The position numbers and the translations under genes are program-made. A stretch of 64,000 bases of DNA from Marinobacter sp050379415. GTDB lineage: Bacteria; Pseudomonadota; Gammaproteobacteria; Pseudomonadales; Oleiphilaceae. The notes beneath the pieces are model-generated. The model saw only the letters and a program-made list of their open reading frames with translations. It ran no database searches and was not told where the DNA came from. This document shows positions 35,081-44,168 of this stretch, piece after piece; the stretch's first letter is position 1, and the number at the start of each line of letters is the position of its first letter. The stretch covers positions 620,001 through 684,000 of the forward strand of contig NZ_JBNRLS010000002.1 in assembly GCF_050379415.1 (NCBI RefSeq), given 5' to 3'.

Positions 35081-37351
35081 TCAGACGGCTTCCGCGGGTT
35101 CGTCCTCGTACTCGAACTCGAGTTCGTCCCCCTTCAGGTGGATATAGACGTCGCCGCCATGCTCGGACAGACGTCCGAACAGGATCTGCTCCGCCAGCGG
35201 CCGCTTGATCTTGTCCTGAATCAGGCGGGACATCGGGCGCGCACCCATGGTGACGTCGTAACCGCGCTCCGCGAGCCAGATCTTGGCCTCCTCGTCCACA
35301 TGCAGGACCACATGCTTCTCGTCCAGCTGCGCCTGCAGCTCGGTGAGGAACTTGTCGACCACGTGGGTGATAGTCTCCTTCTGGAGATCACGGAACTGGA
35401 TGATGCCGTCGAGCCGGTTACGGAATTCCGGTGTGAAGGTCTTGGTGATCACCTCCATGCCATCGGTGCTGTGATCCTGCTCGCTGAAGCCGATGGAACG
35501 ACGGGCCATGCTCTCGGCACCGGCGTTGGTGGTCATCACCAGAATCACGTGGCGGAAGTCCGCCTTGCGGCCGTTGTTGTCGGTCAGGGTACCGTGGTCC
35601 ATCACCTGCAGCAGCAGGTTGAAGACTTCCGGATGTGCCTTCTCGATCTCGTCAAGCAGCAGCACGCAGTGCGGATGCTTGTTGACCGCTTCGGTCAGCA
35701 GACCGCCCTGATCGTACCCGACGTAGCCCGGAGGTGCACCAATCAGACGGGACACGGTGTGCCGCTCCATGTACTCGGACATATCGAAGCGTACCAGTTC
35801 GATGCCCAGTACTTTGGCCAGCTGCTTGGTCACCTCGGTCTTGCCCACCCCGGTGGGACCCGCAAACAGGAACGCGCCTTCCGGCTTCTCCGGAGCCTTC
35901 AGACCCGCACGGGCAAGCTTGATGGCTGTGGCCAGGGATTCGATGGCCGGGTCCTGTCCGAACACCACCATCTTGAGGTCCCGCTCCAGGTTGCGGAGCA
36001 GATCCTTGTCGCTGGTGGACACATTCTTCGGGGGAATCCGCGCGATGTTGGCCACCACGTCCTCGATTTCCGAGACATCGACGGTCTTCTTGCGCTTGTT
36101 TTCCGGCAGCATGCGCTGGCGGGCACCGGCCTCGTCGATCACATCGATGGCCTTGTCCGGCAAGTGACGGTCGGTAATGTAGCGATCGGCCAGTTCCGCA
36201 GCTACCCGAAGGGCCTTGTCCGTGTACTTGAGATCATGGTGCTTCTCGAAGTTGGGCTTGAGGCCCTTGAGGATCTGGTAGGTATCCTCGACGCTCGGCT
36301 CGTTGACATCGATCTTCTGGAAGCGACGTGCCAGCGCGCTGTCCTTCTCGAAGATACCCCGGAACTCCTGGAAGGTGGTGGAACCGATACAACGGATCTC
36401 ACCGGAGCTGAGCATCGGCTTGAGCAGGTTGGACGCATCCATCACACCGCCCGACGCGGACCCCGCACCGATGATGGTATGGATCTCGTCGATGAACAGG
36501 ATCGCATGCTGCTGCTTCTTCAGTTCACTCAGCAGGCCTTTCAGGCGCTTCTCGAAGTCACCCCGGTACTTGGTACCGGCCAGCAACGCGCCCATGTCCA
36601 GGGAGTAGACCACCGCATCAGAGATGATGTCCGGCACCTGACCGTCCACGATCCGCTTGGCCAGGCCCTCGGCGATGGCGGTCTTGCCAACGCCAGCCTC
36701 CCCCACCAGCAGCGGGTTGTTCTTGCGGCGACGGGCCAGGATCTGGACCACCCGCTCGACTTCGTGTTCACGGCCGATCAGCGGGTCGATACGACCCTGA
36801 CGGGCCTGCTCGTTCAGGTTGGTGGCATAGCTTTCCAGTGGCTTGGACTGGGAACCCTCTTCACCTGCCTCCTCGTGGGAAGCCTGGTCATGCCCTTCCT
36901 GATCCTCGGCACCCTGAACCCGGGAAATGCCATGGGAAACAAAATTGACCACGTCGATGCGGGCAATGCTCTGCTTCTTCAGCACATACACCGCCTGGCT
37001 TTCCTGCTCGCTGAAGATCGCTACCAAGACATTCGCACCGGTAACCTCCTTCTTGCCAGAGGACTGTACGTGGAAAACAGCCCGCTGCAGCACACGCTGG
37101 AAGCCCAGCGTGGGCTGGGTTTCACGTTCGCTGTCGTTACTGGGAATCAGTGGTGTGGTGGAATCGACGAATTCCACCAGTTCTTCCTCGAGGCGCTTGA
37201 GGTCAGCACCACAGGCTTTGAGGACGCCCACCGCCGATTCATTATTAAGCAGAGCCAACAGTAAATGCTCGACGGTCATGAATTCATGACGTTTGTCCCG
37301 GGCACTTTTGAAGGCCGTATTCAGCGTAATTTCAAGATCTTTGCTCAGCAT
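35081..37351 (-). CDS. clpA: ATP-dependent Clp protease ATPase subunit ClpA
   Basis: Hexameric unfoldase that delivers proteins to ClpP. The 756 residues have the Clp N-domain that binds ClpS (MLSKDLEITLNTAFKSARDK, EFMTVEHLLLALL). AAA module 1 is NNPLLVGEAGVGKTAIAEGL and AAA module 2 is FLFAGPTGVGKTEVTKQLAK, with GAPPGYVGYDQGG. The ATG at 37351 matches the E. coli start; the TTG 12 bases upstream would add three unconserved residues. clpS is 18 bases upstream on the same strand. No clpP is in the window. Confidence 0.97.
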   Translation of the reverse strand: MLSKDLEITLNTAFKSARDKRHEFMTVEHLLLALLNNESAVGVLKACGADLKRLEEELVEFVDSTTPLIPSNDSERETQPTLGFQRVLQRAVFHVQSSGKKEVTGANVLVAIFSEQESQAVYVLKKQSIARIDVVNFVSHGISRVQGAEDQEGHDQASHEEAGEEGSQSKPLESYATNLNEQARQGRIDPLIGREHEVERVVQILARRRKNNPLLVGEAGVGKTAIAEGLAKRIVDGQVPDIISDAVVYSLDMGALLAGTKYRGDFEKRLKGLLSELKKQQHAILFIDEIHTIIGAGSASGGVMDASNLLKPMLSSGEIRCIGSTTFQEFRGIFEKDSALARRFQKIDVNEPSVEDTYQILKGLKPNFEKHHDLKYTDKALRVAAELADRYITDRHLPDKAIDVIDEAGARQRMLPENKRKKTVDVSEIEDVVANIARIPPKNVSTSDKDLLRNLERDLKMVVFGQDPAIESLATAIKLARAGLKAPEKPEGAFLFAGPTGVGKTEVTKQLAKVLGIELVRFDMSEYMERHTVSRLIGAPPGYVGYDQGGLLTEAVNKHPHCVLLLDEIEKAHPEVFNLLLQVMDHGTLTDNNGRKADFRHVILVMTTNAGAESMARRSIGFSEQDHSTDGMEVITKTFTPEFRNRLDGIIQFRDLQKETITHVVDKFLTELQAQLDEKHVVLHVDEEAKIWLAERGYDVTMGARPMSRLIQDKIKRPLAEQILFGRLSEHGGDVYIHLKGDELEFEYEDEPAEAV

Positions 37352-37369
37352 GGGCCACCCCAACGTCTG

Positions 37370-37729
37370 TCAGTCCGCACGTTCAATCTCGCAAAGGAGC
37401 GGATGTTCGCATTCCGAGGAATACTGGTTCACCTGTGCTGCCTTTGTTTCTGCGATGTCTCGGGTATATACCCCACATACGGCTTTTCCCTGCGTATGGA
37501 CGAGCAGCATCACCTGCGTCGCCTTCTCCTCGTTCATTCCGAAGAACTTCATCAATACATCCACCACGAAGTCCATGGGGGTGTAGTCATCGTTCAGAAG
37601 CACGACCCGGTAACGCGCCGGGCGCTTCAGAGCAGGCTTTTCGGGCGCAACACTGAGGTCGTCCTGTCGGCCTGGCTGATCGTCCTCCCCCTGATTCAAT
37701 ACTAGTAGAGAATTGTCGATAGTCCGCAT
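37370..37729 (-). CDS. clpS: ClpAP adaptor ClpS
   Basis: N-recognin that binds N-terminal Leu, Phe, Trp or Tyr and hands the protein to ClpA. In the 119 residues the binding-pocket motif NDDYTPMDFVVDVL (46-59) and LLVHTQGKAVCGVYT with His78 are intact. The first 35 residues are a variable tail rich in acidic residues. It is co-transcribed with clpA and divergent from cspD, as in E. coli. Confidence 0.96.
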   Translation of the reverse strand: MRTIDNSLLVLNQGEDDQPGRQDDLSVAPEKPALKRPARYRVVLLNDDYTPMDFVVDVLMKFFGMNEEKATQVMLLVHTQGKAVCGVYTRDIAETKAAQVNQYSSECEHPLLCEIERAD

Positions 37730-38060
37730 GTTTCTTTACCGGTTTACTCGGTGTCCTCGGGTTAAATGTGGTTGTCCGGGGTCGGGTTTTCAAGCGGCCC
37801 GAGTCCCCGGGCGTGAGATATTTATCAATACGAGGATGATACAGCTTCCGGACCGCGTTAAACCACACATAACCTCGATAGAAACTATTGACTCCGGGCG
37901 CTGATTGGTCGACAGTTAAGGAGCATTGTAAAATAATGTAAATGTATGCGATGCAAACGTAACCAAGCGCGCAAACAAGCAACAGGATCCCGGCGGAGTT
38001 CCGGGATTCAGGGTGTAACGAATAATAAGAACTGACAGCAAAAGAACAGGGGAGTTCATC
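37730..38060. promoter_or_regulatory. Divergent clpS/cspD regulatory region (331 bases)
   Basis: Non-coding gap between divergent genes. It is more AT-rich near 37815-37960 than its surroundings. A hairpin (ATCCCGG 37987-37993, seven-base loop, CCGGGAT 38001-38007) would lie in the cspD leader. GGGGAG precedes the cspD ATG. A TTGACT at 37869-37874 and a TAAAAT at about 37929-37934 are possible promoter parts for cspD, but their spacing is wrong for a single sigma-70 promoter, so I do not assign one. Confidence 0.5.
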
Positions 38061-38369
38061 ATGCCAAGAGGCAAGGTCAAGTGGTTCAACAATGCCAAGG
38101 GCTACGGATTCATCATCGAGGATGGCTGCAGCGACGACCTGTTTGCCCATTTTTCCTCGGTTCAGATGGATGGCTACAAGACACTGAAAGCCGGTCAGGC
38201 CGTAACCTTTGACAAAAAGCCCAGCGACAAGGGAATTCACGCAGTCAATATCGTGCCCGAGGACATGCCTTCCCGGCAGTCCCAGGCGCCTTCCGGTAGT
38301 AGCGAAAAGAAGTCCGCCCCCCGCGACGAGGACCGTGGAGACTACCCCCCGCGGGCAGTAAACGCCTGA
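38061..38369 (+). CDS. cspD: CspD-like cold-shock-domain protein
   Basis: 102 residues: a cold-shock domain with GKVKWFNNAKGYGFIIEDG (RNP1 KGYGFI, RNP2 LFAHFS). A 30-residue hydrophilic tail rich in Ser, Pro, Lys and Asp follows. In E. coli CspD is a stationary-phase inhibitor of replication and is encoded divergently from clpSA, exactly as here. The tail is longer than in E. coli and may alter nucleic-acid binding. Confidence 0.93.
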   Translation: MPRGKVKWFNNAKGYGFIIEDGCSDDLFAHFSSVQMDGYKTLKAGQAVTFDKKPSDKGIHAVNIVPEDMPSRQSQAPSGSSEKKSAPRDEDRGDYPPRAVNA

Positions 38370-38388
38370 GGCGGCAACCTGTTTCCCC

Positions 38389-38440
38389 ATACCTGCCCGA
38401 CAGGCAGGTATGAACCGGATGGCTGGCGCCAGCGCCAGCC
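38389..38440 (+). other. Tandem hairpins downstream of cspD
   Basis: Two perfect stems in a row: ATACCTGCC/GGCAGGTAT (38389-38411, five-base loop) and GGCTGGCGC/GCGCCAGCC (38421-38440, two-base loop). No T-run follows. They probably stabilise or weakly terminate the cspD transcript. The rest of the 227-base gap before rluE holds nothing I recognise. Confidence 0.5.
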
Positions 38441-38596
38441 GGGCTGTTGAGGACTCGTGCTCGACACGGCGGGCAGCATACGCTTACGCCCGAAGAGGCG
38501 TTTAGTGTCCAGACACCGGTTGCCAAATCCCCGGATTCGGGTACCCTGCAAACCTCCGTCCCGTCAGACCAGCAACCGACAGTATGCAACGCAGGC

Positions 38597-39214
38597 ATGG
38601 CCGAACTCGTTCTGTTCAATAAACCTTTCCAGGTTCTCTGCCAGTTTACCGACCGGCCCAACGACCCGGACCAGCCCCCACGCCAGACCCTGGCAGACTG
38701 GATTCCCCTGAAAGATGTCTACCCGGCCGGTCGTCTCGATTTCGATTCCGAGGGTCTCCTGCTGCTCACCGGTGATGGCGCTCTGCAACACCGGATTGCC
38801 TCGCCTTCCCGGAAAATGCCCAAAACCTATTGGGTCCAGGTGGAAGGCGAAATTACTGACCAGGCACTGTCGCAGCTTGCCACAGGGGTCGAACTCAAGG
38901 ACGGCAAGACCCGCCCCGCCAGGGCCAGGCGCATGAAAGCTCCCAAGGTGTGGCCCCGCGTTCCACCAGTCCGGCACCGGGAGACGGTACCCACCAGCTG
39001 GATCGAGCTGACCATTACCGAAGGCAAGAATCGCCAGGTACGACGCATGACCGCTGCTGTCGGCTTCCCCACACTGCGCCTGATCCGTTACCGTATCGGA
39101 GACTGGAGCCTGGACAACCTGGCTTCCGGGCAATACCGCACCGTTACGGTGAACGTGCCGGCTGCCAACCAACCGGCCAGACTTCAACGCCGCAGGAGAC
39201 GCCCCCGATCATGA
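38597..39214 (+). CDS. rluE: 23S rRNA pseudouridine(2457) synthase RluE
   Basis: Makes pseudouridine at position 2457 of 23S rRNA. About 205 residues from MAELVLFNKPFQVLCQFTDR. It has the RsuA/RluB/E/F-type catalytic motif PAGRLDFDSEGLLLLT with the active Asp in GRLD, and the C-terminal EGKNRQVRRMTAAVGFPTLR. The frame is open back to 38447, and E. coli RluE has a short basic N-terminal extension, so a longer start is possible; the upstream residues here do not look conserved. It overlaps nudJ by four bases. Confidence 0.9.
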   Translation: MAELVLFNKPFQVLCQFTDRPNDPDQPPRQTLADWIPLKDVYPAGRLDFDSEGLLLLTGDGALQHRIASPSRKMPKTYWVQVEGEITDQALSQLATGVELKDGKTRPARARRMKAPKVWPRVPPVRHRETVPTSWIELTITEGKNRQVRRMTAAVGFPTLRLIRYRIGDWSLDNLASGQYRTVTVNVPAANQPARLQRRRRRPRS

Positions 39215-39660
39215 CCTGGACACCCCACGCAACCGTTGCCGTAATCGTCGAAGATGACCGCGGGCGTTTTCTCATGGTGGAGGAAGTCAGTAGTGGACAG
39301 GTTGTCTTCAACCAACCTGCCGGACATGTCGAGGAAGACGAGGCTATCCTCGATGCTGTACGCCGGGAAACTCTCGAAGAAACCGGCTGGCAGGTCGAGC
39401 CCCGCCATTTCCTCGGGGTGTACACTTACAAGGCGCCGGCCAACGGCGTTACCTATTATCGCTTTTGCTATGCTGCAGAGGCGGTTCGCCACCGTTCCTC
39501 CGAACTCGACGATGGCATCATCGCCGCCCACTGGCTCGAGTTCGATGAGATCCGCCAACTCGGGGGCAAGCTGCGCAGCCCCCTGGTGCTCCAGTGCATA
39601 GAAGATTACCGAAAAGGCCGCCGTTACCCGCTTGACGTCATCGTCGATGCGCAGACGTGA
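39211..39660 (+). CDS. nudJ: Nudix hydrolase NudJ
   Basis: 149-residue Nudix enzyme; E. coli NudJ hydrolyses HMP-PP and nucleoside tri/diphosphates. The Nudix box is present as GHVEEDEAILDAVRRETLEE followed by TGW. The N-terminus MTWTPHATVAVIVEDDRGRF is typical. The ATG at 39211 overlaps the rluE stop (ATGA) with AGGAGA upstream. Its place between rluE and mnmA matches E. coli. Confidence 0.93.
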   Translation: MTWTPHATVAVIVEDDRGRFLMVEEVSSGQVVFNQPAGHVEEDEAILDAVRRETLEETGWQVEPRHFLGVYTYKAPANGVTYYRFCYAAEAVRHRSSELDDGIIAAHWLEFDEIRQLGGKLRSPLVLQCIEDYRKGRRYPLDVIVDAQT

Positions 39661-39708
39661 TTCCGCGGAAATGTTAGAATCCTCTGTTTTAGCGGCAACA
39701 GGGCTGAC

Positions 39709-40887
39709 ATGAGCACAACACCCGATACCAAGTCTCCGGAATCCACCCGTGTCATCGTCGGCATGTCCGGCGGCGTCGATTCTTCCGTGGCTGCCTGGCT
39801 CCTGAAACAGCAGGGGTACCAGGTCGAGGGCCTGTTCATGAAGAACTGGGACGAAGACGACGGCACCGAATACTGTACCGCCATGACCGACCTGGCGGAC
39901 GCGCAGGCCGTGGCCGATGACATCGGAATCAAGCTGCACACCGCAAGCTTCGCGGCAGAATACTGGGACCGCGTGTTCGAACACTTCCTGTCCGAGTACA
40001 AGGCCGGGCGCACCCCCAACCCGGACATCCTGTGCAACAAGGAAGTGAAGTTCCGAGCCTTCCTCGACTATGCCATCACCCTGGGCGCGGATTACATCGC
40101 CACCGGGCACTACGCCCGTCAGCGCCCACTCGATGACGGATCCGGCAAGGCCCTGCTCCTGAAAGGCCTCGATCCCAACAAGGATCAGAGCTATTTTCTC
40201 CATGCGGTTTCCGGTGAGCGCATCGCCCGCACCCTGTTCCCGGTCGGCGAACTGGAAAAACCCGAGGTACGGCGGATTGCCGAGGAACAGGGCTTCGTCA
40301 CCCATGACAAGAAGGATTCCACCGGCATCTGCTTCATCGGCGAACGGAAATTCCGGGACTTCCTGAAACAGTATCTGCCGGCCCAGCCAGGCGATATACA
40401 AACCCCGGACGGCCAGGTCATCGGCCGACACCAGGGCCTGATGTATCACACCATCGGCCAGCGCCAGGGCCTGGGCATCGGCGGTCTCAGCGAGTTCGGA
40501 GACGAGCCATGGTATGTGGCCGGGAAAGACCTCGCCCGCAACGTGCTGATTGCCGTTCAGGGCAAACACCATCCCCTGCTCTTTTCCCGGGGTCTGGTCT
40601 CGGGTCCGATCGACTGGGTCGCCGGCGAGCCACCGGCCGGGCAGTTCCGCTGCAAGGCAAAAACCCGCTATCGCCAGCCGGACCAGGACTGCGAGGTGAC
40701 CCTGCTCGACGGCGGCGTGGAGGTTGTCTTTGACGATGCCCAACGTGCGGTTACCCCCGGTCAGTCAGTGGTCTTCTACGATGGCGAGGTCTGCCTCGGC
40801 GGCGGCGTGATCGAGGAAACCTGGCGTGACGGAGAGCCCCTGCCCCAGCGCCTGCTGAGTACGGAACAGAAGGAAGCCCGCGCATGA
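39709..40887 (+). CDS. mnmA: tRNA 2-thiouridylase MnmA
   Basis: Introduces sulfur at position 2 of the wobble uridine in tRNA-Lys, Glu and Gln, using sulfur relayed by TusA-E. The 392 residues hold the PP-loop GMSGGVDSSVAAWLLKQQGY, the catalytic cysteines Cys109 (NPDILCN) and Cys208 (STGICFIGE), and HTIGQRQGLGIGG. Its stop overlaps the hflD start by four bases. A tusA gene is present 17 kb away at 57405. Confidence 0.97.
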   Translation: MSTTPDTKSPESTRVIVGMSGGVDSSVAAWLLKQQGYQVEGLFMKNWDEDDGTEYCTAMTDLADAQAVADDIGIKLHTASFAAEYWDRVFEHFLSEYKAGRTPNPDILCNKEVKFRAFLDYAITLGADYIATGHYARQRPLDDGSGKALLLKGLDPNKDQSYFLHAVSGERIARTLFPVGELEKPEVRRIAEEQGFVTHDKKDSTGICFIGERKFRDFLKQYLPAQPGDIQTPDGQVIGRHQGLMYHTIGQRQGLGIGGLSEFGDEPWYVAGKDLARNVLIAVQGKHHPLLFSRGLVSGPIDWVAGEPPAGQFRCKAKTRYRQPDQDCEVTLLDGGVEVVFDDAQRAVTPGQSVVFYDGEVCLGGGVIEETWRDGEPLPQRLLSTEQKEARA

Positions 40888-41522
40888 GCCGGTCCCTGCA
40901 TGATCAGACCCTGGCGCTGGCCGGCGTGTTCCAGGCGGCCAACCTGGTGCAGCAGATTGCCCACAACGGCCAGTGCAACCCGGCATCCCTGGAGACCTGC
41001 ATCCGTTCGCTGTTTGCCACGGATCCGCCCTCAACCCTGGACGTCTATGGCGGTGAACTGTCCGATATCCGGGAAGGTCTGGTTACCCTTTCCACAGTCA
41101 TGAGCCAGCAAAGCAAGCAGCGGGACATCGAGGTACTCAAGTATGTACTCAACCTGATCCACCTCGAGTCCAAACTGAACCGGCGTTCGGACATGCTGGA
41201 AGTGATCGGCAGTCGTATCGATCAGGCCCGCCATACCGCAAGCCATTTTGGCTATACGCACGCCAACCTGATCGGCAACCTGGCCTCGATCTACGCCGAC
41301 ACCATCAGCACTTTCCGTCAGCGCATCCAGGTCACCGGTGATCCCGCGGTACTGCAGCGGGACGAGAATGCCGACAAGGTCCGGGCCCTCCTCCTGGCCG
41401 GCATCCGCTCGGCGGTGCTCTGGCGCCAGTGCGGCGGGCGCCGCTGGCAGCTGATCTTCTCCCGGCGCAAGGTCATCCACCACGCCCGGGAACTGGCCGA
41501 GAAGGCACGCCAGCCGCTGTAA
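40884..41522 (+). CDS. hflD: High-frequency lysogenization protein HflD homologue
   Basis: 212-residue peripheral membrane protein. In E. coli HflD binds phage lambda CII, but its housekeeping role is unclear. The pattern DQTLALAGVFQAANLVQQIA and QRDIEVLKYVLNLIHLESKL is diagnostic. It sits between mnmA and purB as in E. coli, with a four-base overlap to mnmA. Confidence 0.95.
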   Translation: MSRSLHDQTLALAGVFQAANLVQQIAHNGQCNPASLETCIRSLFATDPPSTLDVYGGELSDIREGLVTLSTVMSQQSKQRDIEVLKYVLNLIHLESKLNRRSDMLEVIGSRIDQARHTASHFGYTHANLIGNLASIYADTISTFRQRIQVTGDPAVLQRDENADKVRALLLAGIRSAVLWRQCGGRRWQLIFSRRKVIHHARELAEKARQPL

Positions 41523-41626
41523 CGGCAAAGCCTGGATTAACGCTGATTCAGAGGGCCCGCTGGTGTATCATTGGCACCCCTGTTTCCCAGTTTGTTTCGA
41601 TTCTTTGATCACTTGAGAGGTTTTCG

Positions 41627-42994
41627 ATGGAACTCACCGCCCTGACCGCCATTTCCCCGGTCGATGGACGCTATGGCAGCAAAGTCAGCGTATTCCGCAG
41701 CATCTTCAGCGAGTATGGTCTGATCCGTAACCGGGTAACCGTCGAAATCCGCTGGCTCCAGAAGCTGGCCGCGCACCCGGAGATCACCGAAGTGCCTGCG
41801 TTCTCCGCCGAAGCCACCAGCTTTCTCGACAAGCTGGTCAGTGAGTTCAGCCTGGAAGACGCCGAGCGCATCAAGGAAATCGAACGCACCACGAACCACG
41901 ACGTCAAGGCCGTCGAGTACTTCATCAAGGAAAAGATTGCCGAAGTTCCCGAACTGCATGCGGTCACCGAATTCGTACACTTTGCCTGCACCTCCGAGGA
42001 CATCAACAACCTCTCCCACGCCCTGATGCTGCGCGAGGGCCTGGACCACGGCCTGTTGCCGGCCATTGATCGGGTGGTCGACAAGCTGGCAGATCTGGCA
42101 AAGGAGCACGCGGACCAGCCCATGCTGTCCCGGACCCACGGCCAGACCGCCTCCCCCACTACCGTGGGCAAGGAACTGGCCAACGTGGTCTACCGCCTGC
42201 GCCGCCAGCTGATGCAGATCCGTGAAGTGGAAATCATGGGCAAGATCAACGGCGCTGTGGGTAACTACAACGCCCACCTGTCTGCCTACCCGGACGTGGA
42301 CTGGGCCGCCAACGCCGAAGAGTTCGTCGAGAGCCTTGGCCTGGACTGGAACCCGTACACCACCCAGATCGAGCCCCACGACTACATTGCCGAGCTGTAT
42401 GACGCCATTGCCCGCTTCAACACCATCCTGCTCGACCTCGACCGGGATGTCTGGGGCTACATCTCTCTGGGTTACTTCAAGCAGAAGACTGTGGAAGGCG
42501 AAGTGGGTTCCTCCACCATGCCGCACAAGGTCAATCCGATCGATTTCGAGAATTCCGAGGGCAACCTGGGCATTGCCAATGCCCTGTTCGATCACCTGGC
42601 CGCCAAACTGCCGATCTCACGCTGGCAACGGGATCTGACTGATTCGACCGTTCTGCGGAACCTTGGCGTCGGCTTCGGCCACAGCCTGATTGCCTACGAA
42701 GCGACCCTCAAGGGTCTGGGCAAACTGGAAATCAACCCTGCCCGCCTGGACGAGGATCTGGACCACGCCTGGGAAGTCCTGGCCGAGCCGATCCAGACGG
42801 TCATGCGCCGCTACAACATCGAAAAGCCCTATGAAAAGCTCAAGGCTTTGACCCGGGGCAAGGCAATGACTCCGGAAGTGATCAAGAATTTCGTGGAAAC
42901 CCTCGACATTCCGGACGCCGCCAAGGCAGAGTTGATGGCCCTCACACCGGGCAACTACATCGGTAATGCCATCGAGCAGGCGCGCAACATCTGA
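41627..42994 (+). CDS. purB: Adenylosuccinate lyase
   Basis: Cleaves SAICAR and adenylosuccinate in purine synthesis. The 455 residues have the fumarase/aspartase-superfamily signature GSSTMPHKVNPIDFENSEGN, SRTHGQTASPTT and HFACTSEDINNLSH. The length equals that of E. coli PurB. AGAGG lies upstream of the ATG. Confidence 0.97.
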   Translation: MELTALTAISPVDGRYGSKVSVFRSIFSEYGLIRNRVTVEIRWLQKLAAHPEITEVPAFSAEATSFLDKLVSEFSLEDAERIKEIERTTNHDVKAVEYFIKEKIAEVPELHAVTEFVHFACTSEDINNLSHALMLREGLDHGLLPAIDRVVDKLADLAKEHADQPMLSRTHGQTASPTTVGKELANVVYRLRRQLMQIREVEIMGKINGAVGNYNAHLSAYPDVDWAANAEEFVESLGLDWNPYTTQIEPHDYIAELYDAIARFNTILLDLDRDVWGYISLGYFKQKTVEGEVGSSTMPHKVNPIDFENSEGNLGIANALFDHLAAKLPISRWQRDLTDSTVLRNLGVGFGHSLIAYEATLKGLGKLEINPARLDEDLDHAWEVLAEPIQTVMRRYNIEKPYEKLKALTRGKAMTPEVIKNFVETLDIPDAAKAELMALTPGNYIGNAIEQARNI

Positions 42995-43009
42995 TAGCGG
43001 GAGCACACC

Positions 43010-44161
43010 ATGGATATGCTTGGCGGACTGACACCTTCCGAGTTTCTGCGGGACTACTGGCAGAAAAAACCCTTGGTGATCCGCCAGGCGTTCCCCGGCT
43101 TCCAATGCCCGGTAAGCCCTGACGAGCTGGCCGGCCTGGCCTGCGAGGAGGGTGTGGAATCCCGGATCGTCATCGAGAACGACAACGGCAAGCGCTGGCA
43201 GTTGCACAACGGCCCCTTCACCCCCGACCGGTTCAGCGACCTGCCGGAGCAGGACTGGACGCTTCTGGTACAAGGCCTGGACCACTGGGTTCCGGAAATT
43301 GCCGATCTGCTCGAACACTTCCGGTTCATTCCCAACTGGCGCCTGGATGACATCATGGCCAGCTACGCCCCGAAAGGTGGCAGCGTCGGCCCCCATTACG
43401 ATCAGTACGATGTGTTTCTGCTCCAGGCTCAGGGCCATCGCCGCTGGACCTTCGGCGGTCAGTGCGACCATACCTCGCCCAGAGTGGAAGGCACGCCCCT
43501 GCGGATTCTGAGCAGCTGGGAAGGCGAGGAAACCGTCACCCTGGCTCCGGGCGATATGCTCTACCTGCCGCCGGGCATCGGCCATCACGGGGTGGCCGAG
43601 GACGACTGCATTACCCTGTCGGTAGGGTTCCGGGCGCCCACCGTCGACGACATCCTGACAGGTTTCACCGACTTTCTGTGTGGCCAGTCAGATGCCGCCG
43701 AGCACATCAACGATCCCGACCTCAAGGTCCAGGACAACCCCGGCACCATAGCCCCGGAAGTCATTGACCGGCTTAACGGCATCATCCAGGAGAAAGTCGG
43801 CAACCGGCGACAACTGGCCCTGTGGTTTGGCCAGTACGCCACCGCACCAAAGAGTCTCGACATCGTGGTCCCCGCCGACGAGCCCGCCTCCGCAGAGGAC
43901 CTGGCCGAGGCCATCGGCGCCGGCGAACAACTTCGATGGAACGAGGGGTCCAGGTTTGCGTTTTATGAACTCGGCGAAGACACCGCCTTGTTTGTGGATG
44001 GTGAGCAATACCTGCTCAAGGGCGATGCCCGTCCACTGGCGCCGCTGCTATGCGCCGCTGCCCGTGTCGACATGGAGGCACTCTCCGGGTTTGCTTCGGA
44101 CCCGGCCCTGCTCGGACTGCTGACGACCCTGTACAACCAGGGCTCGGTCTATTTCGAATAG
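43010..44161 (+). CDS. roxA: Ribosomal protein uL16 arginine hydroxylase RoxA (YcfD)
   Basis: 2-oxoglutarate/Fe(II) oxygenase with a JmjC-type cupin; E. coli YcfD hydroxylates Arg81 of ribosomal protein L16. In the 383 residues the iron ligands are His129 and Asp131 (GPHYDQYDVFLLQ) and His192 (LPPGIGHHGVA). A C-terminal winged-helix-like region follows. It begins 15 bases after purB; a GNAT protein starts seven bases after it. Confidence 0.93.
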   Translation: MDMLGGLTPSEFLRDYWQKKPLVIRQAFPGFQCPVSPDELAGLACEEGVESRIVIENDNGKRWQLHNGPFTPDRFSDLPEQDWTLLVQGLDHWVPEIADLLEHFRFIPNWRLDDIMASYAPKGGSVGPHYDQYDVFLLQAQGHRRWTFGGQCDHTSPRVEGTPLRILSSWEGEETVTLAPGDMLYLPPGIGHHGVAEDDCITLSVGFRAPTVDDILTGFTDFLCGQSDAAEHINDPDLKVQDNPGTIAPEVIDRLNGIIQEKVGNRRQLALWFGQYATAPKSLDIVVPADEPASAEDLAEAIGAGEQLRWNEGSRFAFYELGEDTALFVDGEQYLLKGDARPLAPLLCAAARVDMEALSGFASDPALLGLLTTLYNQGSVYFE

Positions 44162-44168
44162 GAGTGTC

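Noticed and set aside
35063..37264. 733-residue open frame on the plus strand
   Set aside because: It is fully antisense to clpA. Composition follows the mirrored codons of a high-GC gene and no domain is visible.
37587..38390. 267-residue minus-strand frame across the clpS/cspD gap
   Set aside because: It overlaps clpS in another frame and cspD antisense; the gap portion has no recognisable protein.
39184..40743. 519-residue minus-strand frame
   Set aside because: Antisense to nudJ and mnmA, both well supported.
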